Shown: positions 19,051-28,068 of the stretch, in pieces | Position numbering within the stretch: the stretch's first letter is position 1 | Layout of the letters: every line of letters begins with the position of its first letter | Source: Streptomyces sp. ISL-36 | GTDB taxonomy: Bacteria; Actinomycetota; Actinomycetes; Streptomycetales; Streptomycetaceae | Length of the DNA stretch: 64,000 nucleotides | NCBI RefSeq assembly: GCF_018614205.1 | Contig: NZ_JAGGOS010000030.1 | Span: 1-64,000 of the forward strand | Direction of reading: 5' to 3' | Made by a program: the position numbers and the translations under genes | The notes under the pieces: generated by a model | Databases searched by the model: none | Seen by the model: only the letters and a program-made list of their open reading frames with translations | Told to the model about the DNA's origin: nothing

Positions 19051-19127
19051 CGTCTGGGCTCCTCTCATGAGACCCATCTGTCCTGCTGTCACCTTTCCCC
19101 GCATCTCGGGGGAACCTCATTCGGCGG

Positions 19128-19345
19128 TCACGGGATGTCCCATGCGGACGTGTTCGTGAAGGCCGCAGCGTCGGGAAGCTCCGCGGTCCTCAGCGGCCGG
19201 ACGAACCATGACCGTTCGATCGTCACGCTCATCACGCGTTCTGCCAGCAGGAATAGCCACAAGCCCCAGGATTCGGCAGGGTCGGTGACATCGATCAGAT
19301 CTCCGCACCAGGCGGGATCCCAGCGGGCGTCGCCCTCCCTCAACG
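19128..19345 (-). pseudogene. C-terminal fragment of a hypothetical protein
   Basis: The minus-strand reading REGDARWDPAWCGDLIDVTD, PAESWGLWLFLLAERVMSVT and IERSWFVRPLR has real-protein character and ends with a stop at 19128, next to the IS3 element. Upstream of about 19345 it is replaced by an oppositely oriented ATP-grasp remnant, so the N-terminus is lost. The family is not recognised. Confidence 0.45.
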
Positions 19346-19439
19346 GTACACCCGGGTGCCGCCGCTGATCCCGAACTTGAGCCCGAAGCACCAGCTTCCA
19401 CGAGACAGATCACGCAGAACCCCGGGCACCGCTCCGGTC

Positions 19440-19785
19440 GACCCGCCGAATTCCACCGCGAAGACCACGCCGCCGACAGTCCCGACACCCACGTGGCCGT
19501 GGCAACCGGAGCAGGGCTGGAGATAGTAGATCTCGCCAGCCCCGAGATCAGCATCGAGTGCGTCACCGGCCACGGCATCACCGCCCCCGTCGCCGTCACC
19601 CGGAAGATACTTGGCGACGAGCCGCGGTTCGACGAGATCGGCCACACCGTCCGCGCCGACGACCGCTTCTGCCCATCGTCGGCCCCGTTGCCGAAGCTGC
19701 CCTCGACGTCCTCGGCGTCAACACGGGCGCCTCCCACGTCGAGATGCGGCTCACCCCCACTGAGAACCGGGATCGAGGACAAACG
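19440..19785 (+). pseudogene. ATP-grasp protein fragment, frameshifted
   Basis: The plus-strand pieces LEIVDLASPEISIECVTGHG, RFDEIGHTVRADD and, after a frame change near 19668, LPIVGPVAEAALDVLGVNTG and ASHVEMRLT match the C-terminal half of ATP-grasp carboxylate-amine ligases. The last piece is normally followed by the Glu-Asn-Gly metal-site motif, which is missing here. Both ends are truncated. It is a non-functional remnant next to another gene fragment. Confidence 0.6.
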
Positions 19786-19820
19786 GGACACACTTCGGGG
19801 CGGCTTGATCATTCGCAGAA

Positions 19821-22757
19821 CTACTCGATTCTGCGGACCGGATCGTTCGCTGCGAGCCAGGCCCGGACGACCTCCGCCTCCCGCAGGTGCCCGAGGCTCC
19901 GGAGCAGGTCTGCCTGCAGGCTCACCACATTGCGAAGCGGCGAAATGAACCGTGCGGGCATGGCTGTCACGAGCTTGCTGTAGATCTCCACCGCGTCCAC
20001 CGTCGCTCGCAGCGCCTCGGGCATGTCCTGTCGTGCTTCATAACGCACCGATGCCCATGCGGACAGTGAGAGGGCGAGATCGGGTTCGTAGGCGGCCGGG
20101 TTGTCCGTTGCCAGCCGACGCCGGATCTCCACCGCCTCCTCGGTGGCGGTCAGGGCTTCCTCCCACCGCCCCACCTCCGACAGCCGGTTGCCGAAGCGGT
20201 TCAGTGAGAGGGCGAGGTCGGGGTCGTGGGCGGCTGGGTTGGCCGCCGCCAGCCGACGCCGGATCCCCACCGCCTCCTCGGTGGCGGTCAGGGCTTCCTC
20301 CCCCCGCCCCGCCTCCGACAGCCGGTTGCCGAGATTGTTCAGTGAGAGGGCGAGGTCGGGTTCGTGGGCGGCCGGGTTGTCCGTTGCCAGCCGACGCTGG
20401 ATCCCCACCGCCTCCTCGGTGGCGGTCAGGGCTTCCTCCCCCCGCCCCGCCTCCGACAGCCGGTTGCCGAGATTGTTCAGTGAGAGGGCGAGGTCGGGTT
20501 CGTGGGCGGCCGGGTTGTCCGTTGCCAGCCGACGCTGGATCTTGACCGCCTCCTGGGTGGCGGTCAGGGCTTCCTCCCGCCGCCCCACCCACGACAGATG
20601 GTTGCCGAGGTTGGACAGCGCGCCGGCGAGGTCGGGTCCGTGGACCGCCGGGTTGTCCGTTGCCAGCCGACGCTGGATCTTGACCGCCTCCTGGGCGGCG
20701 GTCAGGGCTTCCTCCCCCCGCCCTACCTCCGACAGGAAGATGCCGAGGTTGGTCAGCAAGTCAGCGAGGGAGGGTTCGTGGGCGGCCGGGTTGTCGGTTG
20801 CCAGCCGACGCCGGATCTCTACCGCCTTCTGGGTGGCGGTCAGGGCTTCCTTCCCCCGCCCCGCCTTCCACAGGGAAGCGCCGAGGTTGGTCAGTGAGAG
20901 GGCGAGGTCGGGTTCGTGGGCGGCTGGGTTGCCCGCCGTCAGCCGACGCCGGATCTCTACCGCCTCCTGGGCGGCGGTCAGGGCTTCCTCCTGCCGCCCC
21001 ACCTCCGACAGGAAGACGCCGAGGTTGGTCAGCGAGTTGGCGAGCTCGGGTTCGCGGGCGGGGTCAGTGGAGGTGAGGTCCCGCCAGACCTGCAGGGCCT
21101 GTCTGCCGGAGGTGATGGCTTCGTTGCGAAGGCCGGCGTGGAGCTGGCGTGTCGCGAGGTACTGGAGGATGTGGGCGCGTGAGGCGGGGTCGTGGAGGGT
21201 GGGTAGGTGGTGGTGTACCAGGCGCGCGGTGATGGCGGCGATGCCGGCGTCGAGGTCGGTGTGCCGGTCTTTGGGGAAGTGGGAGTTGACAGCTCCCAGG
21301 ACGGTGATGTCAAGGGTGGGCAGGTCGGTCAGGCGGGCCAGGGCGGCGCCGCCAGCGGCCAGGGCAAGGGTGGGGTGACGGCGCAGGAGCGGGTCGAGGT
21401 GCTGGGTGGTCAGGTGGGGCCAGCGGTGGGCCGCCTCGATCATGACCGTCAGGGCCTGGCGGGTGTAGGGGGCGGGTCTGCTGTCCTGGTGGTCGGGGGC
21501 GAGGAGTGCGGTGGGTGTGGTGATGGTCCAGGGGTCGGTGGCGTGGTATCCGAATTCCTCCTCGTGGCCGGGGAGGCTCAGGGCGAGGTAGTCCTCGCCG
21601 AGGCGGTCGGGGGCGAGTGGGTCGAGTACCAGGCCGGGGCCGGTGGGCGGGTAGCAGTAGGTGTGGTCTTCGACCAGTTGCCGGCCGGCGGCCGGGGTGT
21701 CGGCAGCACCGGTGCGGGTCAGGGCCGCTGTGGCGTCGGCGGGGGACAGGGCGCCGGTGAGGGTGGCCACATACACGGCCCGGCCCATGGTCTGCTCGGT
21801 AGTTTGCAGCGGGCCGCGGCCCTGGTCGTGGAAGGAGCGCCAGTGGTCGCGTTCGCGGTCCAGCAGGTAGGAGGACAGACTCGCCTGACTGCTGCCGGGT
21901 GGGGGTGTCTTTCCGCGGCTGGCGGCGTCCACGTCGACCAGAGCACGCATGTGGACGGTCAGGGTCAGGGCGAACACCGGGTCGTGGAGATTGCCGGGTA
22001 TGCCGATCCTGGCGGGGTGGGTGTGGGCGAAGATCTCGGCGAACCGGTCGCGGGCCGCGACGTACATGCCAGCACGCGCCCCCGGGGTGTCCGGGATTCC
22101 TTCGAGCCGGAGGGCATCGACGTCCAGGATGTCGAGCTTCGTGAACTGGTGGGCCAGGCCCTGCCACCAGATACCGGCAGGGCGGGCCAGAAGCAGGATG
22201 CGCAGCCGGTCGCGGGCGGCGTCACGGTGCTGTCGTACCAGCGTGATCAGGTCTTCCAGAGGCCAGCGTTCGGCGTAGTCCACGATCATGACCAGGCCCG
22301 GGGCCCGCACGGCCAGGCTCTGGTCACCGCCCCCGGCCGAGGCGACCTCGCTGCGGTGACGGGCCAGCGCGACGGCCCATCCTGCCCTGGCTGAGCGTGC
22401 GGCGAACTCGGCGGCCAGCCGGGTCTTGCCCGACCCGCCCTCGGCGTGCACCAAGCGCACCGAAAGCCCCGGCGACTCGCCGTCACGCCAAGTCTCCAGT
22501 AGCGCTAGTTCCGGCCGGGAGAGGAAGGGAACGACCTGATGGCGGGCCATCAGCAGCCGACTGGGCACCCGTGCCAGCCCCGCGGGCACCGCGGCCGGCA
22601 CCGTGAGCGGGAAGGGCTCCACCTGATACGGCGGGGTACCGCGGTAGATGTAGTTGTACTGGTCCCCCTGCTGCACGGCATTGACCCGGCCACCACCGGT
22701 GGCCGTGATGATCTGCGTGTACACCACGCCGTCGCGGGGGCCCACCGGCGCGTCCAC
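19821..22757 (-). CDS. NLR-like NTPase with TPR repeats and N-terminal Gly/Asn/Gln motif
   Basis: The 978-residue protein starts at GTG 22757. Residues ~23-39 (GRVNAVQQGDQYNYIYR) form a short motif nearly repeated at the C-terminus of the upstream gene (VNAVQDGNQYNF). A P-loop ATPase follows (AEGGSGKT, residues ~105-112; Walker B GLVMIVDYAE, ~154-163). A helical middle leads to seven 46-residue TPR units of the pattern ALTAxxEAVxIxRRLA ... LALSLxNLGxxLSExGRxEE (20040-21000), then a cap. This is the layout of a bacterial STAND/NLR receptor: sensor repeats, NTPase switch, N-terminal signalling motif. Two bases separate it from the upstream gene. Inference: stress or phage sensing with signal passed through the shared motif. 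Confidence 0.8.
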   Translation of the reverse strand: MDAPVGPRDGVVYTQIITATGGGRVNAVQQGDQYNYIYRGTPPYQVEPFPLTVPAAVPAGLARVPSRLLMARHQVVPFLSRPELALLETWRDGESPGLSVRLVHAEGGSGKTRLAAEFAARSARAGWAVALARHRSEVASAGGGDQSLAVRAPGLVMIVDYAERWPLEDLITLVRQHRDAARDRLRILLLARPAGIWWQGLAHQFTKLDILDVDALRLEGIPDTPGARAGMYVAARDRFAEIFAHTHPARIGIPGNLHDPVFALTLTVHMRALVDVDAASRGKTPPPGSSQASLSSYLLDRERDHWRSFHDQGRGPLQTTEQTMGRAVYVATLTGALSPADATAALTRTGAADTPAAGRQLVEDHTYCYPPTGPGLVLDPLAPDRLGEDYLALSLPGHEEEFGYHATDPWTITTPTALLAPDHQDSRPAPYTRQALTVMIEAAHRWPHLTTQHLDPLLRRHPTLALAAGGAALARLTDLPTLDITVLGAVNSHFPKDRHTDLDAGIAAITARLVHHHLPTLHDPASRAHILQYLATRQLHAGLRNEAITSGRQALQVWRDLTSTDPAREPELANSLTNLGVFLSEVGRQEEALTAAQEAVEIRRRLTAGNPAAHEPDLALSLTNLGASLWKAGRGKEALTATQKAVEIRRRLATDNPAAHEPSLADLLTNLGIFLSEVGRGEEALTAAQEAVKIQRRLATDNPAVHGPDLAGALSNLGNHLSWVGRREEALTATQEAVKIQRRLATDNPAAHEPDLALSLNNLGNRLSEAGRGEEALTATEEAVGIQRRLATDNPAAHEPDLALSLNNLGNRLSEAGRGEEALTATEEAVGIRRRLAAANPAAHDPDLALSLNRFGNRLSEVGRWEEALTATEEAVEIRRRLATDNPAAYEPDLALSLSAWASVRYEARQDMPEALRATVDAVEIYSKLVTAMPARFISPLRNVVSLQADLLRSLGHLREAEVVRAWLAANDPVRRIE

Positions 22758-22759
22758 GC

Positions 22760-23233
22760 TCAGTCCTCCCTCTCCTGACGCGCCGGACCCGCGGGCGGCA
22801 CGGGGAGCCGGTGACCGGAGTCCATGGAGAAGTTGTACTGGTTCCCGTCCTGCACGGCGTTGACCGTGCCGTGGCCATGGGCGTTGTTGTGCTGGTTGTG
22901 CTGCTGCGGCGCCGCCGCCAGTGCTGCCCGCATCCGGTCCGTCTGCGCCGCCAGCTCCTCAGCCGCGTCGGGATACACGGCGAGGAACCTTTCCAGCTCC
23001 AGCTGCCACTGCCTGATCAGCAACCTGCGGGCAGCCTCGGCACCCTGACTCGGGACGACCAGAGCCGCACCGTCGTCCAGTTGCGCCTCGATACCGGCAT
23101 GCAGCTCAGGGCTGCGGCGGCGGACGACCGCCAAGATTCCATCGCGGACGGTGGCCCAGGCGTCCGTGGCCATGGCGGCCACGATCGTCGTCGCACCGGA
23201 CATGGCCAATGCCGCGATCTCCTGCTGTGTCAC
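22760..23233 (-). CDS. Small helical protein with C-terminal Gly/Asn/Gln motif (partner of the NTPase)
   Basis: The start is GTG 23233, behind GGGGAGGG. The N-terminus has a membrane-prone helix (IAALAMSGATTIVAAMATDA), then amphipathic helices (RQWQLELERFLAVYPDAAEE) and a His/Asn/Gln-rich linker. The protein ends with GTVNAVQDGNQYNF, which matches the start of the adjacent NTPase (RVNAVQQGDQYNY). Small helical effectors with C-terminal amyloid-signalling motifs next to NLR genes are known from filamentous bacteria. The motif match and two-base spacing are seen; the effector role is inferred. The same architecture recurs at 53991-54365. Confidence 0.65.
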   Translation of the reverse strand: MTQQEIAALAMSGATTIVAAMATDAWATVRDGILAVVRRRSPELHAGIEAQLDDGAALVVPSQGAEAARRLLIRQWQLELERFLAVYPDAAEELAAQTDRMRAALAAAPQQHNQHNNAHGHGTVNAVQDGNQYNFSMDSGHRLPVPPAGPARQERED

Positions 23234-23579
23234 GAAAACCCTCCCCAATCCTCAAGACCCGAAATCGGCGGCAGGCAGGCAGGAGACGGATGCGAAGCCG
23301 GGACCCTCAGCAGCTGAGCGCACGTCCCCCGAAGAAGCGCCCCGCCGCACCGGCAGCGCGGCCCGCTTCGCGTTCCCGATGGCCCCCGGGCGCCGTCCGG
23401 TGCTCGACCAGCCCATCCATGCCTCCCGGCTGCCGCCCCAGCCCCACGGCAACGGATCCTGCCGGACCACGCCGGATCAGGATGGCCGAACCGGCAAACA
23501 TCACCCATCCGATTGGGGGCCCCGTGACACATTCGTTGCAGTACCCCATGCAAGGGGGGGCGAAGCCGGGGCCGAAGTG
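23234..23579. other. Gene-free stretch upstream of the NTPase operon
   Basis: No supported coding frame. It should hold the leftward promoter of the helical protein/NTPase pair; no regulatory palindrome stood out. Confidence 0.4.
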
Positions 23580-23873
23580 ACCGATCGTCCCGGGCCTACG
23601 ACCTGGCCCGATGCTTCCACGACCTCATGACCAACCGCCTCGGCTCCCTCCTACACGACTGGATCGACCAGGCCGAACAGGACGCCCTCGCACCGATGCG
23701 CTCGTTCGCCGGATTCCTCCGCCAGGACCTCGACGTCACCGCCGGCCTCACCCTCGAATGGAGCTCCGGCAAGGTCGAAGGCAACGTGAACCGGGTTAAA
23801 AACACTCAAAAGAGCCATGTACGGCCGGGCCTCGTTCCGCCTCCTGCGGACCCGAATCCTCACCCGGCCATGA
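23580..23873 (+). pseudogene. ISL3-family transposase C-terminal fragment
   Basis: The segments FHDLMTNRLGSLLHDWIDQA, MRSFAGFLRQDLDVTAGLTL and EWSSGKVEGNVNRVK match the end of ISL3 transposases. A shift in the run of A's near 23797 moves the final part (TLKRAMYGRASFRLLRTRIL, then TRP-stop) into another frame. The N-terminal two thirds and the element ends are missing. Confidence 0.75.
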
Positions 23874-23933
23874 GCTTCACGGAACTCCGGTCACAGCCTT
23901 GAAAATTCGAGATCCGCATCAAGGCCGCGGATC

Positions 23934-24560
23934 TCAGGTTCGTCCGACGTCCGCGACCGCTTTCTCGTTGGTTCCGCCAAACGAGTTGGGCTGTTGTGCC
24001 TGAAGAAGTTCGGCTTCCAGGTCGGCGATGCGTTTGTTGCCGAAGCGGAGGTTGGTGCGGGCTCCCTCAAGTCGTTCTTGGAGCGTGCGGTGCTCCTGTG
24101 TCACCTGCTGAATGCGGCGCTTGAGGGTGGTGTTCTCGGTGGCGAGCTGCTGGATGGACTCGCCGGGGACCATCTGATCGATGTCGCGGAGTTGGCCCAT
24201 GAGCTCGCCGATCCGCTGTCTCTGGATCAGGACCTCGTTCTGGGTCCGGGTGAGCTCGGCCTCGGCGTTCAGGGCCCGCTCGCGCCAGGACGCTTCGATC
24301 TGCTCGTGTTTTTCGCCGGTGCGCCGGTCGTGGCGGCTCTTGCTGTCAGCGACGGCCTGGTGGACGAGAGCGCGGGCGTCCGCGTTCTCGTAGAGGAACG
24401 TCGCGGACACGTCGGCCCGCTCGGCGATCGCCCGCACTGCGACCCGTCCGCGTTCGCGGCGGAGCTGACCGATCGCCTTCTCAACGCGGGTGATCTTGTC
24501 CTTGGCCTGTTGACGGCGGGCGGCGATGGCTGCCGCGGTCTGCCTGGGTCCGGAGGTCAC
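23934..24560 (-). CDS. DUF6262-type accessory protein of a recombinase module
   Basis: The 208-residue product starts at GTG 24560, behind AAGGGG. It has an HTH-like N-terminus (RVAVRAIAERADVSATFLYE) and a long coiled coil (ELTRTQNEVLIQRQRIGELM ... NTTLKRRIQQVTQEHRTLQE). This pattern matches the DUF6262/TnpC-like proteins that accompany tandem tyrosine recombinases in actinobacteria. It overlaps a 21-codon ORF by GTGA and follows a truncated recombinase. A second, more complete copy of the module lies at 61271-64000. Confidence 0.7.
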   Translation of the reverse strand: MTSGPRQTAAAIAARRQQAKDKITRVEKAIGQLRRERGRVAVRAIAERADVSATFLYENADARALVHQAVADSKSRHDRRTGEKHEQIEASWRERALNAEAELTRTQNEVLIQRQRIGELMGQLRDIDQMVPGESIQQLATENTTLKRRIQQVTQEHRTLQERLEGARTNLRFGNKRIADLEAELLQAQQPNSFGGTNEKAVADVGRT

Positions 24561-24622
24561 TGCGTCCCCTTGTCCTCGCCGCAGGGGGCGAAGGTCTGCA
24601 GGTGACGGTCGGTAGTGGTCAT
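24557..24622 (-). CDS. 21-residue ORF linking recombinase fragment and DUF6262 gene
   Basis: The ATG at 24622 overlaps the recombinase stop (ATGA), and its TGA overlaps the DUF6262 start (GTGA). The predicted peptide MTTTDRHLQTFAPCGEDKGT plus Gln is very short. The double overlap suggests translational coupling and not chance, though a chance ORF cannot be excluded. Confidence 0.4.
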   Translation of the reverse strand: MTTTDRHLQTFAPCGEDKGTQ

Positions 24623-25311
24623 GACAGGTCCTCGTGCTCGTCCGTGTCGTACTCGTCGAGGAAGTCGGTGTCGCCGTGGTCCTCGTGCTGGGCGAGTTGG
24701 CTGGCGCGGAAGGCGGTGGCCCAGACGCGGCCGAAGTAGTCCTGGGGCCGTCGCAGATCGAGGGCGAGGGCGTCATCGGGGAGGCCGACGGCGGCGAGGG
24801 CCTTCTCGAAGCCGTCGATCGCGCGGGCGGTGGGCTCGAAGACCTGGTGAAGGTAGTTGGCGACCTTGAGGTCGGGGGCGCGCTCGGCGAGCATCCGCCA
24901 CTGCTCGCGCTTGCGGTGCCAGTAAAGGAGGTCGGCGCCGGACATCACGAACTTCTCGCAGTTGTGGCAGTCCATCTGCCAGGGACAGGCGGCGCCCTCG
25001 ACTACGGCCTGGAAGGTGCAGAAGCCGCGTTCGGCCGGGGTGGATCTGCGGGTGAGGTCGATCATGATCGCCTCGGCCTGCTCGCGGGTCATAGGGTCGC
25101 CACCGGACAGGATGACGCCGGGTTCCGGGGCGCCTGGTCCGGTGACCCAGATCGCGTTGAGCGCGTCCTCGAGCCGCTGGTCGGTGTTGGCGAGGTGGAC
25201 GTAGTGCTCGGCCATGGCCTCGGAGACTTGCCCGAGGTAGCGCTTGACGTGGGTGAGGTTCGCACCGTTCTTGAGCAGGTTCGTGGCCAAGGAGTGGCTT
25301 GTGTCCGCAGA
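24619..25311 (-). pseudogene. Tyrosine recombinase, C-terminal part only
   Basis: The segment begins HSLATNLLKNGANLTHVKRY, then LGQVSEAMAEHYVHLANTDQ, which contains the HxLR/G-Y end of the catalytic domain. It continues with a Cys-rich region (CPWQMDCHNCEKFVMSGADL), helices (LLYWHRKREQWRMLAERAPD) and an Asp/Glu-rich tail. Homology stops abruptly at about 25311, so the DNA-binding and first catalytic parts are gone. It belongs to the Tn554-like multi-recombinase type because DUF6262 follows. Confidence 0.7.
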
Positions 25312-25451
25312 GGCCGTGTGCGGGTGATCTCGTGTGGCGATTGAGCAGGCGTGTCGTTGCGGACTACTTTTGCGACGCAGGCAGCCGGCGGTGTTGCATT
25401 CCGAGACTGTTGATGTGATGCGGATCACTGTCTGGGCGCTTCGGGACGGGC

Positions 25452-26171
25452 ATGCGTGATCATGACGGCATGGACGCTCGTTTCCTTGGTATCGCTGAGC
25501 TGGTCGAAGCCCCGTCCGTGGCGGTCGTAGTCGACGTCATGCGTGCTTTCACGGTGGCTGCCTGGGCCTTTGCCCAGGGGGCGGAAAAGATCGTTCTTGC
25601 TGAGTCGCTGGACGAAGCCTTGGCGCTCAAGGCTCGCCACCCGGATTGGGTGGCGCTCAAAGACGGTCCGCCCGCGCCCGGGTTCGACACCGTCAACTCG
25701 CCGGGCCTGCTGCGGTTTGTTGACCTTGGCGGACGGGCCGTTGTGCAGAAAACCACGGCAGGGACAGTCGGCGCTCTTGCGGTCAAGGAGGCGTCGCTGG
25801 TGCTGTGCGCCAGCTTCGTGGTGGCGGAGGCAACGGCTCGGCTCCTGCGGACACGCGAGTGTGACGGTGTCACGTTCGTGGTCACTGGCGAGGATGGGCA
25901 GGCCGATGAAGATCTGGCGTGTGCTCAATACATCGCGCGGAGGACCACTGAGGCGGGGACGGATGCTGCTGAGTTCCTCCGCCGCGCTGGCGAGTCGCGC
26001 GCCGCCGGCGAGCTGGCGGAGGGGGTGCGTCAAGGAGTCCATCCTGATGACGTCGCGCTCTGTCTTGAGCTCGACCGGTTCCCCTTTGCCATGGTGGCGA
26101 CCTTGGAAGACTCGCTCATGGTTCTTCGTCCGTGTGCCGTGCCTTCCCTGACCTATGAGGCTTCGATCTGA
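25452..26171 (+). CDS. ComB-like 2-phosphosulfolactate phosphatase family protein
   Basis: The 239-residue product has the family signatures [51 protein letters not shown] and [20 protein letters not shown]. ComB hydrolyses 2-phosphosulfolactate to sulfolactate in coenzyme M synthesis; Streptomyces do not make coenzyme M, so this homologue probably acts on another phosphate ester. The start may be ATG 25452 or the in-frame ATG 25470. No partner genes are adjacent; two terminator hairpins follow downstream. Confidence 0.78.
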   Translation: MRDHDGMDARFLGIAELVEAPSVAVVVDVMRAFTVAAWAFAQGAEKIVLAESLDEALALKARHPDWVALKDGPPAPGFDTVNSPGLLRFVDLGGRAVVQKTTAGTVGALAVKEASLVLCASFVVAEATARLLRTRECDGVTFVVTGEDGQADEDLACAQYIARRTTEAGTDAAEFLRRAGESRAAGELAEGVRQGVHPDDVALCLELDRFPFAMVATLEDSLMVLRPCAVPSLTYEASI

Positions 26172-26314
26172 TCGCTGGTGAGGTCCAACTCTCGCCAGGT
26201 TGTAGACCGCGTCTTATGCGGTCCAGGTGGTCCATGTGAGGCGCGTATGCGCAGGTCAGGTCATTGTGGTCCAGGCTCGTCGACGCTGTTGGTGAGACGC
26301 CTGTGAGAGGCGAC

Positions 26315-26345
26315 GAACCCCGCCGGCCGGTGCCGACGGGGGTTC
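26315..26345 (+). terminator. Hairpin 1 downstream of the ComB-like gene
   Basis: GAACCCC (26315-26321) pairs with GGGGTTC (26339-26345), with a GC-rich inner part. It is a likely intrinsic terminator. Confidence 0.5.
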
Positions 26346-26384
26346 TGCGTGTGGCGACGCGTCGCACCATGCGGTGCTCCATGA

Positions 26385-26424
26385 CACGACGAAGCCCCGC
26401 CATGCTCGGCGGGGTTTCATCGTG
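26385..26424 (+). terminator. Hairpin 2 downstream of the ComB-like gene
   Basis: CACGACGAAGCCCCGC (26385-26400) pairs, with one mismatch or bulge, with GCGGGGTTTCATCGTG (26409-26424). Its 5' arm is nearly the same as that of the terminator at 43246, so the two belong to one terminator type. Confidence 0.7.
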
Positions 26425-26699
26425 CGAGGGCGAGGCAGCTTCAGCTGTTAGCCCCGTTGTACTCGGGCTCTCCACGGGAGGCATTGCTGACTAGCACGTC
26501 GGCGGCTGCTCGGCTCACGCGGCGGCTCGCTGGGGAGTGACGCAGCGTGACTGGGTGATCGACACAGATCCGCAGTGCCGATCCTGGGTGGCACCGTCAG
26601 GCTGAGGTGTCCGGGGCGCGGAGGATGACCTTGTTCCGCAGCACCTCACTGTGCCGAGCAGCGCTGTGATCCGACCGGCGTTCCACGTGGGTTGTCGTT

Positions 26700-26912
26700 G
26701 TGTAAGTGACGCGTCGATCTGTGCGGGCACTCCCTTCTTTCGGCTCGCCTTCATCGCCTCTGCCAGGGACCGGGTGTGAGCAGCCAGCACCTCGACGGCC
26801 TCGCGTATGTAGCGGTACACGGTCGCGATCCCGATGCCGAACCCGGCAGGGAGCCGGGCATAGGTGTCGCCATACCGCAGATGGGCCAGGGCCAGCAGGG
26901 CTTGGCGGCCGG
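26700..26912 (-). pseudogene. IS5-like transposase N-terminal fragment
   Basis: The minus-strand reading QALLALAHLRYGDTYARLPA, GFGIGIATVYRYIREAVEVL and AAHTRSLAEAMK matches the HTH region of IS5-group transposases of Streptomyces. The catalytic part is missing, and the fragment is cut on the right by the IS630 remnant. Confidence 0.6.
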
Positions 26913-26914
26913 CC

Positions 26915-27856
26915 GTCAGGGCTCGCCGACCGCAAGCGCCCGGGACGGCCCGCCGCCTTCACCCCGCTGCAGGCCGCGCCGGTCAAGGCGCCGGCCTGCC
27001 AGCTTCCCGTCGAGGCTGGCGCGCCGCTTTCGCGCTGGTCGTGCCGGGAACTGGCCCGCAAGGCCGTCGAGCGCGGCATCGTGCCCTTCCTGTCGGCCTC
27101 CACCGTGCGCCGCTGGCTCGACCAGGACGCGATCAAACCCTGGCAGCACCGTTCCTGGATTTCATCACCGACCCGGACTTCCGACCAAGGCCGCCCATGT
27201 CCTGTACCTGTACGCCCGCACCTGGACGGCGAGCCGCTCGGCGCGGACGAGTACGTGATCAGCGCGGACGAGAAAACCTCTATCCAGGCCCGATGCCGCT
27301 GCCACCCCACCCTCGCACCGGGACAGGCCAGGGCGATGCGGGTGAACCACACCTACGGACGCGGCGGCGCGCTGGCCTACCTGGCCGCCCTACGACGTCC
27401 ACCAAGCCAAGGTGTTCGGCCGCTGCGCGCCAACCACCGGCATCGCCCCGTTCATGACCCTGGTCACCCAGGTCATGAGCCAGGAACCCTACGCGAGCGC
27501 GAAACGCGTGTTCTGGATCGTCGACAACGGCTCCTCCCACCGCGGCAAGGCCGCAGCGGACCGGCTGACGGCGGCGTTCCCGAACGCGGTACTGATCCAC
27601 TCCGGTGCACGCCTCCTGGTTGAACCAGGTGGAGATCTTCTTCTCCGTCGTGCAGCGCAAGGTCGTGACGCCCAACGACTTCATCGACCTGACCCAGGCC
27701 AGGGACCGGCTCCGAGCCTTCGAAGACCGCTACAACGCCACGGCACAGCCGTTCCATTGGAAGTTGACCACCTCCGACCTGGACGATCTGCTGGCCAGGC
27801 TCGACCGGCACACCGCCGATCGCCCAGAAGAATCCTCGTCCCCGCCCGCCGCGTGA
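26915..27856 (+). pseudogene. IS630-family transposase, multiply frameshifted
   Basis: Successive pieces in different frames rebuild an IS630 DDE transposase: AVERGIVPFLSASTVRRWLD, GADEYVISADEKTSIQARCR (first Asp), then MFGRCAPTTGIAPFMTLVTQ and KRVFWIVDNGSSHRGKAAAD (second Asp), then MHASWLNQVEIFFSVVQRKV (third acidic residue). Frame changes occur near 27160, 27400 and 27600. The C-terminus ends at 27856. It is clearly inactive. Confidence 0.8.
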
Positions 27857-28068
27857 TCAACCCCCGAAGGACTTCCGGAGCCGACCACTAAGTCGGACAG
27901 CCTGAGTGTGAGTCTGCTTGCCGGCGAGGGCCTGGCCAGCGGGCACAGCCACGGCTCACTGGGCAAGTACCTGAAGCCAAGGCGGATGATGCTGGTTCCG
28001 GGTCGTGACCACGTGCTGGGTCGTGACGCCTTCTGTTGCGGTCAGGAGGAGGACGGTCGCCATGGCCG

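Larger units (their letters stand above)
17794..19119 (-). mobile_element. IS3-family element B (apparently intact)
   Basis: The inverted repeats begin TGAGGTTCCCCCG at both ends (17794 inward, and 19119 inward on the other strand), with imperfect matching for about 22 bp. The element is about 1326 bp long and has complete orfA and orfB with a translational overlap. No unambiguous target duplication was seen. Confidence 0.85.
26172..26699. other. Gene-free stretch with two terminator hairpins
   Basis: No coding frame is supported. It contains hairpins at 26315-26345 and 26385-26424 and then leads into the end of an IS5-like remnant. Confidence 0.5.

Noticed and set aside
23230..23553. Minus-strand frame upstream of the NTPase operon
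   Set aside because: Gly/Arg-rich with no homology. The true start of the helical protein (GTG 23233) lies at its end.
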